A stretch of 64,000 nucleotides of DNA from Rhipicephalus microplus (GCF_043290135.1 NC_134710.1:280311776-280375775), one strand, 5' to 3'; positions 33,993 to 45,699 are shown, counted from the stretch's first letter. A program made the numbers and translations. Notes: generated from the sequence alone by a model not told the origin.

Positions 33993-35149
33993 TGTCACTG
34001 AACGAGCGCTCAAAAATAGCGCGCCGCCAACTCCTCGCGACGAAACGCCGGAGTGACGCCGCGAGGTCAACGATAAAAGAAAAAGAAAACAAGCTCCTCG
34101 GGCACGCTCCCTCTCCCCGCGGAAGCGTGGCTTCGCCGATGAACCTCCTCACCCCACAACGGCGGCCGAGCAAGTACTCGATCTTTCTAGATGGAAAGGG
34201 GCGTGGTCATACCGAGTTGAGTCATCCGTCGCGGAGGGCATTCGAACCGTCTCGCCCTCCCCCCAGCCTTCGCTGCGTATCGCGCCGACGAAATGACGAG
34301 AACCTTCTGGAATCTCGCGCGGAAGGTATTTAATCGAGCAGCCGAGACGAGAGAGCAGGAGAAGACGGAAGTTTACGCCAGAGCGCGTAGGGTATACCGC
34401 CGTGTAGTCGGCGAAGGTTTTGTCCGTGGAGACAAAGCAGGAGAAGAAGATGATTTCCACCTGAGGGGTGATGACTCGAGCTACAGGCAAGAGCGTGTGG
34501 CTACCGCTATTGAGCGAAGACGCGTGGCAACAGCTGCGTGTGTGAAGCCGACGTGTTTCCGGCCAAGAAGTTTGAAGCTTGGAGAGAGGCCACCTGAAGA
34601 CGCGAGGTTTCCTGAAAGAGAAACTTCAGGGGCAGCGGAACGACAACAACGCTGGACTTTGAGTGAGTGATTCTCGGAAGAGTATCATCCAGACCTTTTT
34701 TCCAAGAACTTTAAACTGAATAGGTTTTCTATCTCTTTAGTCTTTAAGTGTCTTGAATGTTCAATGCATGCGACTGCATTGTAGTGCGTATTGTTGTCTG
34801 TGTCCGTTGTTTTGAGTGTGGCTGATTGTACTGTTCAGTACGTTGTTTGGTGTGTGACATATTGCATTGTGGAGTGTGCATATATTGCATTGCGGAGTGT
34901 GCAACTATTGTGGAGTGTGCATACTTGTGTATTGCTTTTGATCTGCCTTTATTGAGAATATAATTCTGTTTTGTTTATCAACTCTCGGCTCTGACTTGTT
35001 CTTTGGGCCACAGCCGGCGTCCACTGGCGCGCCAAAAAGGATCACTTCTAAATTGTCCACGCTTTCGTGGTGCGGTTCGGGGGGCCGATACTTCGGCCCT
35101 GGGAATTAGCCCGGCGATCGCTTCCCGCATTAACGGGACTTGTGTGACA
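33993..35149 (+). repeat. 3' LTR of element B
   Basis: About 1.16 kb, starting TGTCACTG and ending TGTGTGACA. It differs from the 5' LTR by scattered substitutions and a local expansion of 'attgc.ttg.ggagtgtgca' units near 34860-34920. Confidence 0.9.
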
Positions 35150-38100
35150 CTCCCGGAGCCACAAAGTCTCGCTCTGCCGATCAGGGATCCACAAAAGTCG
35201 ATCCTCCGTCCGCAGTTTTCGAAAGGTCATTTCTTGATTCTCTCACTGTCAACCAATTTGAAGCGCTGTGAAGGACATTGGGTGGAATGACCATGACTAG
35301 GCTGGTGATGACAGCAGCTACTTCTATTTAGGAAGTTTGAAAAAGTGATTTGTTTTCATTTAAAGAAAACGTTTACTGGTTCTCGCTGATACCGTGCCCA
35401 CCATCTCAGCTTTCACGGGCCCTTCTCTTCTCTCGTCCTCCTTCATCAATTTACCCCTGTCGTTCACGCCTTTCTCTCTCTCCCTCGGTACCTCGATCTA
35501 TTTCACGAAAGGCTGGGGTGGCTCGCAGGAAGAGGAGGAATTAGGGGGTGTGATCTACCAACACGGAGCCCAACTCCCCCTCGAAGGGCACGGTTGCTCA
35601 ACTGTGTTAGTTCGACTCTTCGGCTTCCCGCAACAGCCGCCGCATTCCACGGGGCTTTCCGTTGGCGCCAGCACACCCGTCTCGCCGCACAATTGTCAGC
35701 TAGTAACAGTCGCCACATTCGCGGAACCAAGTGGTGGCGACTGCACGCCCGTCTTGAACACATCAATTGAAGTGGGATGCAACACCACACGTATGATGGG
35801 TAAAATTATGTAGGGACATTGCAAATTAAAGTCTGCTTGAAAGTACTTTTGCAAAAAATTTGTACTTAACGTTGCACAATGTAATTGGTCTGTATTCAAC
35901 AAAGTGATGAAGGTTTTCTCCATCTGAGCACTGTTGCTTTTATAAAAGATTGTGAAAGCGTCTCAAAATACAGACAAAGCGTCAAAACGTCAAGCAGTAC
36001 AGGGCACCGTACTGATAATAATGTTCTGTAAAACTCGTCGGATATTCCATCATGTCCTGGCATTTTTGACAGTGGTAACTGTTCAATGGCACGTTTGATT
36101 TCTTGTATAGTGAATTGCCCATTAATGAATTCACATTGTTTGTCATCTAGAGGAGTCACAAATGACAAAAACTGCGTCACCCATTTTTGTTTTCATATTG
36201 AGAAGAGGAGCTGAAAATCTTTGTATTAAGTTTCAAATTTTGACATATTCCCACTTCAATTATTACCAATAATCCGCTAGAGTAAAGGTCTGTTTAAATT
36301 CGATTTGGCGCTGCGATATTCACCGAGTAAGCCTTGACGTGTGGGCTACACGGAATGCGGAATACGAGTATTGGGGGATCGAACACGGCCACCTCTGTAA
36401 ATAAAGCAAAGATTCATTCCTCTGGAGTGCGTTTTTGCGTTAGCTATTCTGGCTATATAGCGACGCGGGTCTCACGCTCAAATAATAAAGCCTTGCCGGA
36501 GCTTGAGACTTGTTCACGAACTTGTCCGAGGGACGCTCGATGTCGGAAATTAAACCACGTCATCATGAGTAATAAAACGTTTAAAACAGCAAAGGAAAAA
36601 CCAGGCGTCACACACTGCAAATAGTGCAACGAGTGGGTCGTTTAATGCCCTAACCCATTAAAAAAGCTTGTTTTTGATTACCTAATAACTGTGGCGCATA
36701 CCCACTTTAGGCATAACTCGTCATCGTCAGCCACTGCATCAACAATTGGTACAAAATTACTTGAAAGTGTTCATCGGATACAACGCTTGTTTAAAAAATG
36801 ATGAAATATAGCTAAGCGAATGCTGCTGTACTATCAAGACATTATTATTATTGAGGCCATGGTCGGTACCCAGCAAGTGGGCACAGCTGTTACCTATTCA
36901 GTGTTTAGAAAGGCTCCGAAAGCCCGCTCTTCTAACTTTCACTCTGTATGTCCTTGGGACTTGTTCTCAAACTTTCCTCAAGCGCGCTTGATGTCGGGAA
37001 TGTATCGCGTTATTATGAGTATTAAAGCGTTTCAAAACAGTAAAGGAAAAAAAACACGCGTCACACACTGAAAATAGCGTAAGAAGTGGGTCATCTAATG
37101 CCCAAACCTATTACAAAAGCTTGTTTTTGATCACCTAATAACTTTTTCGCATTTCCGCTTCAGACCACATTCCTTATCTTCGTCTGGTACCGCATGAATA
37201 ATTTGCACAAAATTACTTGCAAATGTTTAGCAGATACAACGCTTCATTAAAATGGCGAAAATCAGCATAGTGAATGCTGCTATAGTACCCAGAAGTTATT
37301 AGTTATTATTATGAGGCCATAGTGGGCATCAAGCAAGTTTACTTGCAGTGTTTACCCAACGACTGTTCGGAAAAGGCTATTGAAGGCCGCTCTTCTATTT
37401 TTCTGTGACTCTGCTGCGCCTTCCACGCAGGCCTGATTTTCTTCTAACAATCGAAACGAGAGCGACCCTAAATTCACAACACTCTTTCTGGTATGTACAT
37501 ACAATCACAAACTGCATAGGCACAACGTTACAAGGTTCGATGGAGTATAGCAAACGTAATGCATCAAATCAGCTGTGAGTTTTTTGTTATCAACGCTCCA
37601 TTATTTTCCAACTTGGTGCCTACGCTGCTTATGGATATATAAGCCTTAGGTTCCGCCTTCAATAAAATTGGCTGTCTGCAGGCGCCTACGTTTGTCTTCC
37701 TTTGTGATGAATCCTTTTTAATGCATTATTCACAATAAACGGAATTTATTATTGAAATTAGTACTACATTTATTTTTTAACTGATAAACATTTATATATA
37801 TAGTTTCTGCTGTATATTTTCATCTTATCTTTCCTTTTTGCGAACTTAACACTCGTGACGTTTCACTGGTTTCAGGTGACGTAGATTCAAGTTTTTATAT
37901 GGCTGACTACATATAGTGAGGCTGTTGGAACCGTGAAACTGTTGTATATTGTTGTAGTACAGACTATTGCAAATTGACTAGATCGTAAGACTGTTGCAAC
38001 AATAAGACTTTTGTATAACGTTTTACGAAGCAAATTAAGACTGGTGCACATGCTTGCTGTTACGAGCATCTACACCTAAATTATTACCTTAACAAATACC

Positions 38101-38610
38101 GACTCAAGGGGTATCGCTTTGCATTTTTTGAAGCGAAGTTGGAATAACTGAACAATTTTTTTTTCTGTCGTCGCTACTCTTACCAGAAGAAAATAGTTTT
38201 AGTAGCCCCATTACAAAAGCTAGGAATGCAAGTAAATCTACCAGTACTTTTATCACTTGGTGGCACTTCATTCGGTTACTGCCACAGAAATATATGCTCC
38301 ACTTTGTTTCATTACATCAATCCAACTAAAAGATTACCGTGCTTGTGAACCCTAACCTTTTCAGATGTTTAGATTATAATTCGTAGCGAAGTCGGTCAGC
38401 AACAAGAGATGGTTCCACTGCTTGCTCGGCGAACATTTTCATTTATAGGCAGTATTTTCTCTAAAGTAATTTTTCAGAAATACATTATTTCTATTTTAGT
38501 TTTATTTAGGTATCCTTACACCCGGTTTTTGGCCCCTCTCCCGCAGTGGGAGAATGCCATTCATCTGAGGCCATCAGCATCAGCGGACGGAAAACGACGA
38601 CGCTGAGAGA
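35150..38610 (-). repeat. Right arm of the inverted duplication (outer part)
   Basis: On the minus strand this repeats the order of 735-4430: 'agcgtcgtcgttttcc' block (38600), 'acagtctcactgttgcaac'-type block (37900-38050), 440-bp-type units (about 36500-37350), LINE fragment (36190-35810), then element A leader down to the B insertion point. It has neither the 3136-3378 SINE nor the left-arm single-base states, so it is an independent old copy. Confidence 0.75.
35810..36190 (-). pseudogene. L1/Tx1-like LINE RT fragment, right-arm copy
   Basis: The 94-codon frame from 36180 encodes the RT finger region (FTIQEIKRAIEQLPLSKMPG, HDGISDEFYRTLL). A second frame, 35923-35696, continues with MEKTFITLL. 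It matches 3393-3790. Here the junction 'cttctcaatatgaaaac' preserves the site without the SINE. Confidence 0.72.
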
Positions 38611-38790
38611 TCTAACCTGCTTGCGTCCCGTCTTCTTTACGACATGGATCAGTGATACCCGGTGGTAATCAATCGACGCTGCATCACAGATTCTACTACA
38701 GAAGTATGGACCGAGGTTCAACACGTGTTCGATGCACTGAAGGCGGGACGGCACAAATGTTTCGCCAGTCAGAAATGGCAGACGACAATC
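38506..38790 (-). pseudogene. Short coding relic, possibly from a Penelope-like element
   Basis: The minus-strand frame contains HVLNLGPYFCSRICDAAS and SIDYHRVSLIHVVKKTGR. A related translation (VLNLSPHFCHRSI) occurs on the plus strand at 51650-51740. The VLNLGPxF pattern is reminiscent of the N-terminal part of tick Penelope-like ORFs, but I am not sure. Confidence 0.35.
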
Positions 38791-38799
38791 ATTTGGTTG

Positions 38800-39318
38800 C
38801 TTGTTTGTTTGTTTGTAGCTTAGAATTCATGGCTCATACCCACTCTGGGGGAATTACAAGGAGAACATATAGTCTCATATAGACGATAACTGCACTATCC
38901 CTTACAAAAAAAAAAGGAAAAAATGTTGTAGAATGAAGACAGTATAATAAAAAAAGAAAGAAACCAATTATCAGATAGTGAGCGAAAATTCTACAAGAAA
39001 GTAGGCACTAATAGCTATGTCTTGATTTTAGGAGCCGACCAGACAGCTGGCTTTGCCAAACCCGAATAGTTTGGTATGTCATGGATTTATCCAGATTTGA
39101 AAATTTTTTTTCGACCTGCTTTTTTTAGTATCTGTAAACGTGGGCTTTATGTTGAGAAACGTTTAGAGTCTTGAATAAAATTACACACCGCATCGAATTC
39201 ATCTCTGTGACTATTTCCCAAAACGACAATATTATGAAAGTAACATTCTCTTCTTCGAAAAGTGAAGCCGACAAAGCGTGCGCACGAGCTCGGCAGACAA
39301 GTCGCTTAATATGGCTAC
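38800..39318. repeat. Dispersed repeat with A-rich tail, then unassigned DNA
   Basis: 38800-38960 has the 'ggctcatacccactc' repeat also found at 339-500. From 38961 to 39318 no gene or structure is recognised. Confidence 0.45.
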
Positions 39319-40748
39319 GTGCAGATGGCTGCTAGTGTAGCCCCTCTAGAGACGGTACCGCACGACTGCTTCGCCACCAACGACCACGCTGCTCGACAGC
39401 GCACGCTGAGGACCCTCGGCGGAAACGCGATCTACCCGGTGTTCGTCGTATTTTGGCTACTGCGATGGCTCTGCATGTCAGCGTGGTGGTGTTCGTTTTC
39501 AGCGGTTGCCCCAGCGCTCGCCACGAAGAGTGCCACTACGGTCACCTCTCAGCGACCAGTGGCAGCTCCGCCGCAATGGCGGCGTCCAGTGGGGACCCTG
39601 ACGCGAAGCTGCTTATACGACAGAAACAACACCACAAGCGGGCCTTCGACTTCATCTCCAAGGCGGTCAAGTATGAAGAGTTGGCCAATGACCTCTACCG
39701 CAATGGTATCGAGGAACTACAGAAAGGCATCACCAACAACTTCGCTCAAAGAAAAGGTCCTTCATAGGAGTGGGCGCACAGGCTTACTGATAAGATGAAG
39801 GTGAACCTCGACATGTGCAAGGACATGCTCGACTCCTTACAGAGCATGGTCAAGATGGAAAATCTCGGTGATGATTTGCCCTGGCACGCGAGCGTGGCCC
39901 GGCCTCAGGCCAACCAGAATCACCGAGAATGGCAGAAGGCGGCAAACGGTCACGACGCAGCCCCAGTACTGGGTGGTCCAATGTGGCTAAAGATGACCCA
40001 AAATGGCGGTTCTGGCAGCCAAGTGAACGAGAGGTCACCGCCTCTGCCGCCGCGTATTGGTGCTACGCTGAAGAACCAGGCCGCAATAGCATCGCTACAA
40101 GGAGTGGCGATGCATGCAGTCGCCCCACGTTCCCAGACACTACCTGGGAACACACCGGTTGGAGGTGCTTGGACGACGGACGAGTCCTGGTCATGGCTTT
40201 CTCAGCCAGCCACCAATGAAGCTGGACCGATGCCAACGGCAGCGAGGCCGTGGCTAACCAGCAGTAACTAATCGCACAGCAGCTCAAGGGTCGACAGCCA
40301 CCTGCTGCAGCAGCACGACCCAACTCCCGAGGAGGATACTTCCGTGGCGGTAGCGAAGGAACGCGGGTGTCGACACTAAGGGCGGGAGGTCGCGATTAAC
40401 TCACATTTTCGACGAGATCGTAGACAGTGGGCCTGAGGTGCTTTCCTGTGACATTGTTAGCCAAGAAGTGATCAAGCATGCAATCGGTGAACTGGTGATC
40501 CTACCTACACACAGGCCAGAGCACTTTACAAGACTTTGAGCACATTCCAAGGGCCTGTTCTCTCTGAGCCACAAGGTAACGCGAAGACGATGCTTGTGAT
40601 GGCAGTAGCCCATGAATCCCACTCTACGTTCCTGAACATCAGCGTGGCTTCGCTAACTCATAAGTTCTTTAGTGATGGAGAGAAGCTGGTTAGTGCTTTA
40701 ATCACTGTTGCACTAAAAATGCAGCCTAGCTTCTTTTTATTGGCCTAA
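39319..40748 (+). pseudogene. SPAST: Processed pseudogene of spastin (microtubule-severing AAA ATPase)
   Basis: Functional spastin severs microtubules through an N-terminal membrane hairpin, an MIT domain and a C-terminal AAA ATPase. Here the hydrophobic N-terminal stretch [16 protein letters not shown] (39450) is followed, after a frameshift, by an MIT domain ([30 protein letters not shown]; 39609-39740). A TAG at about 39764 interrupts it, and it continues as MKVNLDMCKDMLDSLQSMVK from 39795. A linker runs to about 40270. DEIVDSGPEVL (about 40410) begins the AAA region. The Walker A loop is degraded to [11 protein letters not shown] (about 40555), followed by AVAHES.STF.NIS and GEKLV, and the copy ends at LQPSFFL (40745). 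MIT, linker and AAA parts are contiguous without introns, which indicates a retrocopy truncated inside the ATPase. No poly-A tail is seen at that end. Confidence 0.8.
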
Positions 40749-41439
40749 GGTAAAATATTGATTAGTACTGGTGATTTTTACTTATTTACGTTTATCTTTT
40801 TTCGTGCGAGAGTGCTTGAATAAATAAACCTATTGTCGTATTGTATAGGTTACTTTATTACATTTGATTTCATGTTTCTGTTTTGCTTAGGTATTGTTAT
40901 GAGAGTGAACTTTGTGTTAATTTGGTTGTGAAATCTGTATCGATTCCAACAAAAATATAAGAAAAGTATCGGGTTACACACGTATAATATTAGGCTAGAC
41001 AGCCTGTGGCGGGTGCACAAGAAGGTTGGGCATGTGAACGTGGATATTCGAAGTGCACGTTAATATTACAAACAAAATTGTGCGTCATGAAATGAATACT
41101 TATAACCATTAAAATGATAATTCAGAATCAATGCGCTCAGTGCAATACGCTCGACTTAACTTTTTTTTGCAGAGAGCAATAATTTTGTACTTACTGTGAA
41201 AAATGGTATTAAATAATTCAAAAGCGCTCATTGGAATGGCATCGTCGTCTTGCTCATAAAAGATGCTGTAAGCCCCAGAAGATGCCATTCTTTCATTTAT
41301 GTAAGCGAAAATGTACGCTGTTTGTTTGCTTTGTTGGTTTTATTGAAGCTTGTGAACGAACTGAGTATTATTTCTTGATTAAATCAATTATTCCACAGTT
41401 CTTGAAGCCATTAGGCTCATGCATTTCCGACAAAATGTT
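40749..41439. other. Unassigned AT-rich stretch
   Basis: No domain-bearing frame or repeat family is recognised. The plus frame at 41231-41455 is not supported by any motif. Confidence 0.4.
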
Positions 41440-41452
41440 TTCACGCACTGCT

Positions 41453-41694
41453 TGATTGATTGATTTGTGGGGTTTAACGTCCCAAAACCACCATTTGATT
41501 ATGAGAGACGCCGTAGTGGAGGGCTCCGGAAATTTTGACCACCTGGGGTTCTTTAACGTGCACCCAAATCTGAGTACACGGGCCTACAACATTTCCACCT
41601 CCATCGGAAATGCAGCCGCCGCAGCCGGGAATCGAACCCGCGACCTGCGGGTCAGCAGCCGAGTACCTTAGCAACTAGACCACCGCGGCGGGGC
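41453..41694 (-). mobile_element. Ruka-like SINE, full length
   Basis: Minus orientation: head at 41694 ('gccccgccgcggtggtctag') and tail 'aatcaatcaa' at 41453. A 13-bp target duplication, TTCACGCACTGCT, lies at 41440-41452 and 41695-41707. The B box is 'gggttcgattccc' on the minus strand. It is one of the best preserved copies. Confidence 0.9.
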
Positions 41695-41730
41695 TTCACG
41701 CACTGCTGCATTTCATTCATGTTATTTGAG

Positions 41731-41769
41731 TACGAAGCATTACTTAGTGAAATTCGGCGACTTTGAACG

Positions 41770-41829
<60 letters not shown>

Positions 41830-42622
41830 CGCCTACGACTTCAAACTTTCCTATCGTTTCGATATAGCATCGATACCTAAATTAGTATAGCATAACATGA
41901 CTGTATGGCAAGCATAATGACTAGTCTGAACATGAAAATCATGAAATGCATTACATGAATGTCATAAATCAGAAATCGTGATCTTGCTGCTTTTGCGATG
42001 GGTTCTTTCACATTACACATTACAAAACTGGTATTGCATGACATGACTACATGGTGAACATAAGTGACGGATGCTAACGTACAAATGATGACATGCATGT
42101 CATGTAGGTCTTGAGGAAACGCCATGCTCATAGTGTGCTCGCGGTCGTTTCGCAAGCTTAACATACACCGAAATAGGCATGACGGCACATCAATGGATGA
42201 AAAAGGTATATGACTGTTGTAAACATGATGTTGGTGACATGCGTGTCATGTAAGAAAATAGCAACATACCGTACTCACGATGTGATCATGGTCATTCGCT
42301 AGCTCCACATATACCAAATTTGGTATCACTTGACGTGAACAGACGACAAAAATAATTGGTATGCCCAAACATGATATTCTTGTTGTGCGTGTCAAGTAAA
42401 ACATGAATACATTCTTCGTTCATAGCGCCAAGTGGTCATTTTGCTGGCTCCACATCTAACAAGTTTGGTATCACGTGACGGTAATTGATGACGAAAATTG
42501 TTGAGATGTCTAAACATAGTAATCAAGACTTATAATGCATGTACGGCATAGTTGACGTCCGCCTCGTAACGTTGTGTTCATTCTAAAGCGACATATTAAC
42601 CTTCCCCGTTCGTGCTTCGCAT
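41731..42622 (-). mobile_element. Inverted-end minisatellite/GATA element (copy 3)
   Basis: Minus orientation: ATGCGAAGCA at 42622-42613, tandem units with 'gtcacgt.ataccaaatttg' and 'catgacatgcatgtcat' motifs, then a GATA tract at 41829-41769, and TGCTTCGTA at 41739-41731. It is shorter than the other copies, with fewer internal units. No coding sequence. Confidence 0.7.
41769..41829. repeat. (TATC)n microsatellite
   Basis: Fifteen or so perfect CTAT/TATC units in plus orientation, inside the element above. Confidence 0.95.
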
Positions 42623-43116
42623 ATTATTGATCCCAACTCTACATGGAATCTGTAATTGTTTACGTTAATTGTTTTGTTGATATCTATATAATATTTTTCG
42701 AATAAATCTAGAGAATTCATCGCTTATTTCCCTTAGAGGCTTGGTGACTCCGGAAAAAAAAGCAGTCTCATCAGGAGCGTCATTACGAATATGAAAATGG
42801 CTGTGTTCCAATTCTCAGACAGCATCGTAGACAGTCTGCCTATACATATAGCCGTCTTCTTAGAGGACTTGAGACAGCTTCGAACCAATTATTTGAATGC
42901 GTCAAGGCCACAAATCTACGAGCCTTCGTAAATGCCTCGCATCGGTAAATGAAGGCTCAAAAAAGAAAACAAATACTGGAAATAAAATAGGTCGCTTTAT
43001 GGGCTGAACTGCGAAATAAAACAATTTTATGGGCATTTAAACCCGAGAAAAGTTTCTTTTGTATATAATAATTGGATTTCTATGTCGCACAAAAAGCAGA
43101 CAGTTCTATCCTATAG
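42623..43116. other. Unassigned stretch
   Basis: AT-rich and without recognised genes or repeats. Confidence 0.4.
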
Positions 43117-43250
43117 TGTGCTGCGGATGAAAAATGTACGACATCCAGCCACTGTAGGCAGACGAACAGCTCTTGCTTGGCATGATGACTCACTGGATGT
43201 GTTCTTCAAGTACAATGGTACAGTACGTTCTCTCCCAGGGGAAGCCAAAG
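43117..43250 (+). other. Exon-like open segment with strong splice donor
   Basis: The segment lies within an open frame (43082-43534) and encodes VRHPATVGRRTALAWHDDSL and DVFFKYNGTVRSLPGEAK. It is preceded by 'ttctatcctatag' (acceptor-like AG at 43115) and followed by AAAG|GTAAGT at 43251, a consensus donor. The peptide is not recognised. No partner exon was found in the window, so this could be one exon of a gene whose other exons lie outside or in long introns, or a chance match. Confidence 0.3.
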
Positions 43251-43534
43251 GTAAGTATTTTTCAATAATGTGGTTTGCAGTTCGGGTCTGGAAGCTTGTT
43301 TACCGCTTCCGGGTGCGGTATCGTGCACAGGGCGGAATTAAGTTCAGAGTCATGACGAGTGCGCTACAGGACCCACTGCGAAAGTCGTCACCTAACGTGC
43401 CTGGAACTTCATGCGTGCTGTCGAAAGCGATGCGCGATTCTCATACTTTTTTCTGGTGTCTGCTTAATTGTGTTATAAGCGCGAAACCCACTCAACTAAT
43501 TGCAGAGAAAGCCTGTGATCACCGGGCAGTATGA

Positions 43535-44480
43535 AGAAAAAAAGGAGAATATTGATTTTATCTATTGCGAGGAATGGAAAGCTAAGAACCTTTAGATTAG
43601 GATATCCTGAAAAATTGCGTAAGTTAGGTTGGCCGACGTCGCGGACTGCAAGGTAATGATACCGCCATGAACAGGCAGTTCCTCAGTTGCCCAGGTTCAA
43701 GCAGACTTAAGCGAACAAAACTGACAGATGCCTCGGTACAACAATAATCGAAGCGTTGTATGGAGGTAATAAAGTAATTTATACCGTCTACTTACGAGAA
43801 CGAATCTTCATGAAAGTGTATGTTAATGGCAATTACACTTCTTAGTTTCAGACAAGAGGCTCGTAGTACTACCTCTTGAGAAGGTCGCCGCTGCTGGAAT
43901 GCCTGCACCAGGGTGAGAGTACATCGATCAAGTGACACTTCAGGGTGACGAAGGAGATGTTGTGGAGCCTGATGGCGCTCCTGTGGGAAAACAGTAATGA
44001 CAGAACACACAGATGGAGGAAGGAGCTGTACCTTTTTGTTTTTCTTTTGTGGTTAGGTTGCGGAACTAGTTTCCGAGTCATGGCAGCGTGCTTAAGTGTC
44101 CCAAGAACCACAACGTTCCGAAGGGTCATAATTATTTTGTAAATTATAGTGAAAAATTATGGTCGGCGTGGCTCCATGCAGGTCCAGATTTTGAATTTTC
44201 TTCTGTGAGCCCGAAATAACCGGCTACTGATAAAATACATTTAATGCTAAATTTATATTTCAGAACGTGCTTTTTCATGCCATGACACGATCACAGCTAC
44301 TTTGCCACCTCCAAAAAAGGAATGCTAATGTTAGTTTGTACAGCAATGAAATCAGAACAGTCTCGACCACGAAACCGAAAGCACCGCTGCTTTTTTTAAG
44401 TGTGAATACACTTTATAAACGACCGCAAACCATCCACCGCCGTCGGCGGCGTCCGCAGTCTTCTCTCTATCTTTAAAAGA
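43535..44480. other. Unassigned stretch
   Basis: Only short unrelated frames are seen on both strands (43792-44142). Nothing recognised. Confidence 0.4.
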
Positions 44481-44705
44481 AAGAGGACTTGGTGGGCCGC
44501 CGCGCGACGCTCTACCGAATAAGCCACGGACGCGACGCTGATATCGGTGTCAGGAACGCGCCTTATATCTTAAACGCCGCTGCGTGCGTCCCCCTCCCCC
44601 TTCGCTCGCTCCTCCGCTCTCCTCGCTCGCTGCAGCTGCGCGCGTACCCCTCTCTCTCGCGCGCTCCCCTTCTCTCTCAGTCTCCCGTCGAGAGCGGGTT
44701 GTGCG

Positions 44706-45160
44706 ATGGATGTCCCGGAGGCAACGCTACCATCAACAACGAATGAAGTACAACCGAATGCCAGCACTGCACCCGTCGTTGAAGTGACGGTACCGCGGTG
44801 GTTTCGCCGACGTTGTAAGACAAGGCGGCGCTGTGAAGGGCTCGTGCGACCGAACGTAAGCGGGCGAAGCGTGCAGCGGATGCCGAACTGCGTGCTCGCG
44901 AGGCCAAGGACAAGCGGGCGAAGCGTGCAGAGGATGCCGAACTTTGCGCTCGCGAGGCCGAGGACAAGCGGGCGAAGCGTGCAGCGGATGGTGAACTGCG
45001 CGCTCGCGAGGCCGAGTTGAGGCGTCAGCATCGAGTGTGTAATGGTTCCTGGGAATCGCAATTTGATCACACGGGGGAGTTTACGTTAACTCACTGGCGA
45101 ATGCCAACGGATTTTAACTTTACTTCCCCTCATAGCATCACCCCGTGCATTCTCACTTAA
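44706..45160 (+). pseudogene. Frameshifted ORF with 18-residue charged repeats
   Basis: The ATG at 44706 begins MDVPEATLPSTTNEVQPNAS and reads to a basic stretch (RWFRRRCKTRRR). A one-base change near 44835 moves the frame. The continuation has three tandem 54-bp units encoding KRAKRAADAELRAREAxD (44858, 44912, 44966), predicted as one long charged helix. It then reads LRRQHRVCNGSWESQFDH and stops at 45158. GC content is much higher than the surroundings. Similar Arg/Glu/Ala repeats precede the Rep/helicase part of some Helitron ORFs, but no such domain is present, so function is unknown. Confidence 0.45.
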
Positions 45161-45689
45161 CCGTGTTCACCCTCGGGGAAATGCTTGGGAGTTTTCTTCT
45201 TCAGAGAATACCGCATGCAGTGAGCGAGCATCGGTAGATCAATGATCAATGGGAGTGTGCGGGCTATATTCGACCATACACCACGCTTGACACTCGTACG
45301 TTAACAATTGCCCATCTAAAAGCAATTGTACTGATAATATACACATATGGCCACTGGCAGTTCAGTCTCGATTTCGTTGGTAAATGCATATTTACTCTAT
45401 AATGAGTAGCAGAAGCCGCGTTTGGTGATCTCAGAGCTGCAAAGAATTCTCAAAAGGAAGGCTTCATGTTTTATTTCTTGATCACTTCTCTGTAATATAC
45501 AAAAGTTTATTATTCCATTATACCAATTGCTTCAGCTATTGATTGTCCAATATATGATTTGGCGGCCGCACAAAAGTACTTGTTCAATGAACGCTCCGGA
45601 AGAATCATCTTTTGAGGTTTTTTTTGGCACTTCTAATAAAATCATCTAACCAGACATCAATACACAAAAGATAGCGAACGCTCTGAAAA
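45161..45689. other. Unassigned stretch
   Basis: No gene or repeat is recognised. Confidence 0.35.
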
Positions 45690-45699
45690 ATATTGAGGC

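Larger units (their letters stand above)
30077..35149 (+). mobile_element. Young LTR element B carrying gag and protease only
   Basis: The LTRs (30077-31207 and 33993-35149) start TGTCAC and end in GTGTGAC(C)A. A perfect 5-bp duplication, CTCCC, flanks it (30072-30076 and 35150-35154). The target is the leader of element A copy A3. The matching left-arm site (4428-4432, CTTCC when read on the minus strand) is uninterrupted. The internal region has coiled-coil/SCAN-like gag, two knuckles and protease, then about 0.9 kb of non-coding DNA where integrase, RT and RNase H should be. The LTRs are very similar, so insertion was recent. Confidence 0.92.
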
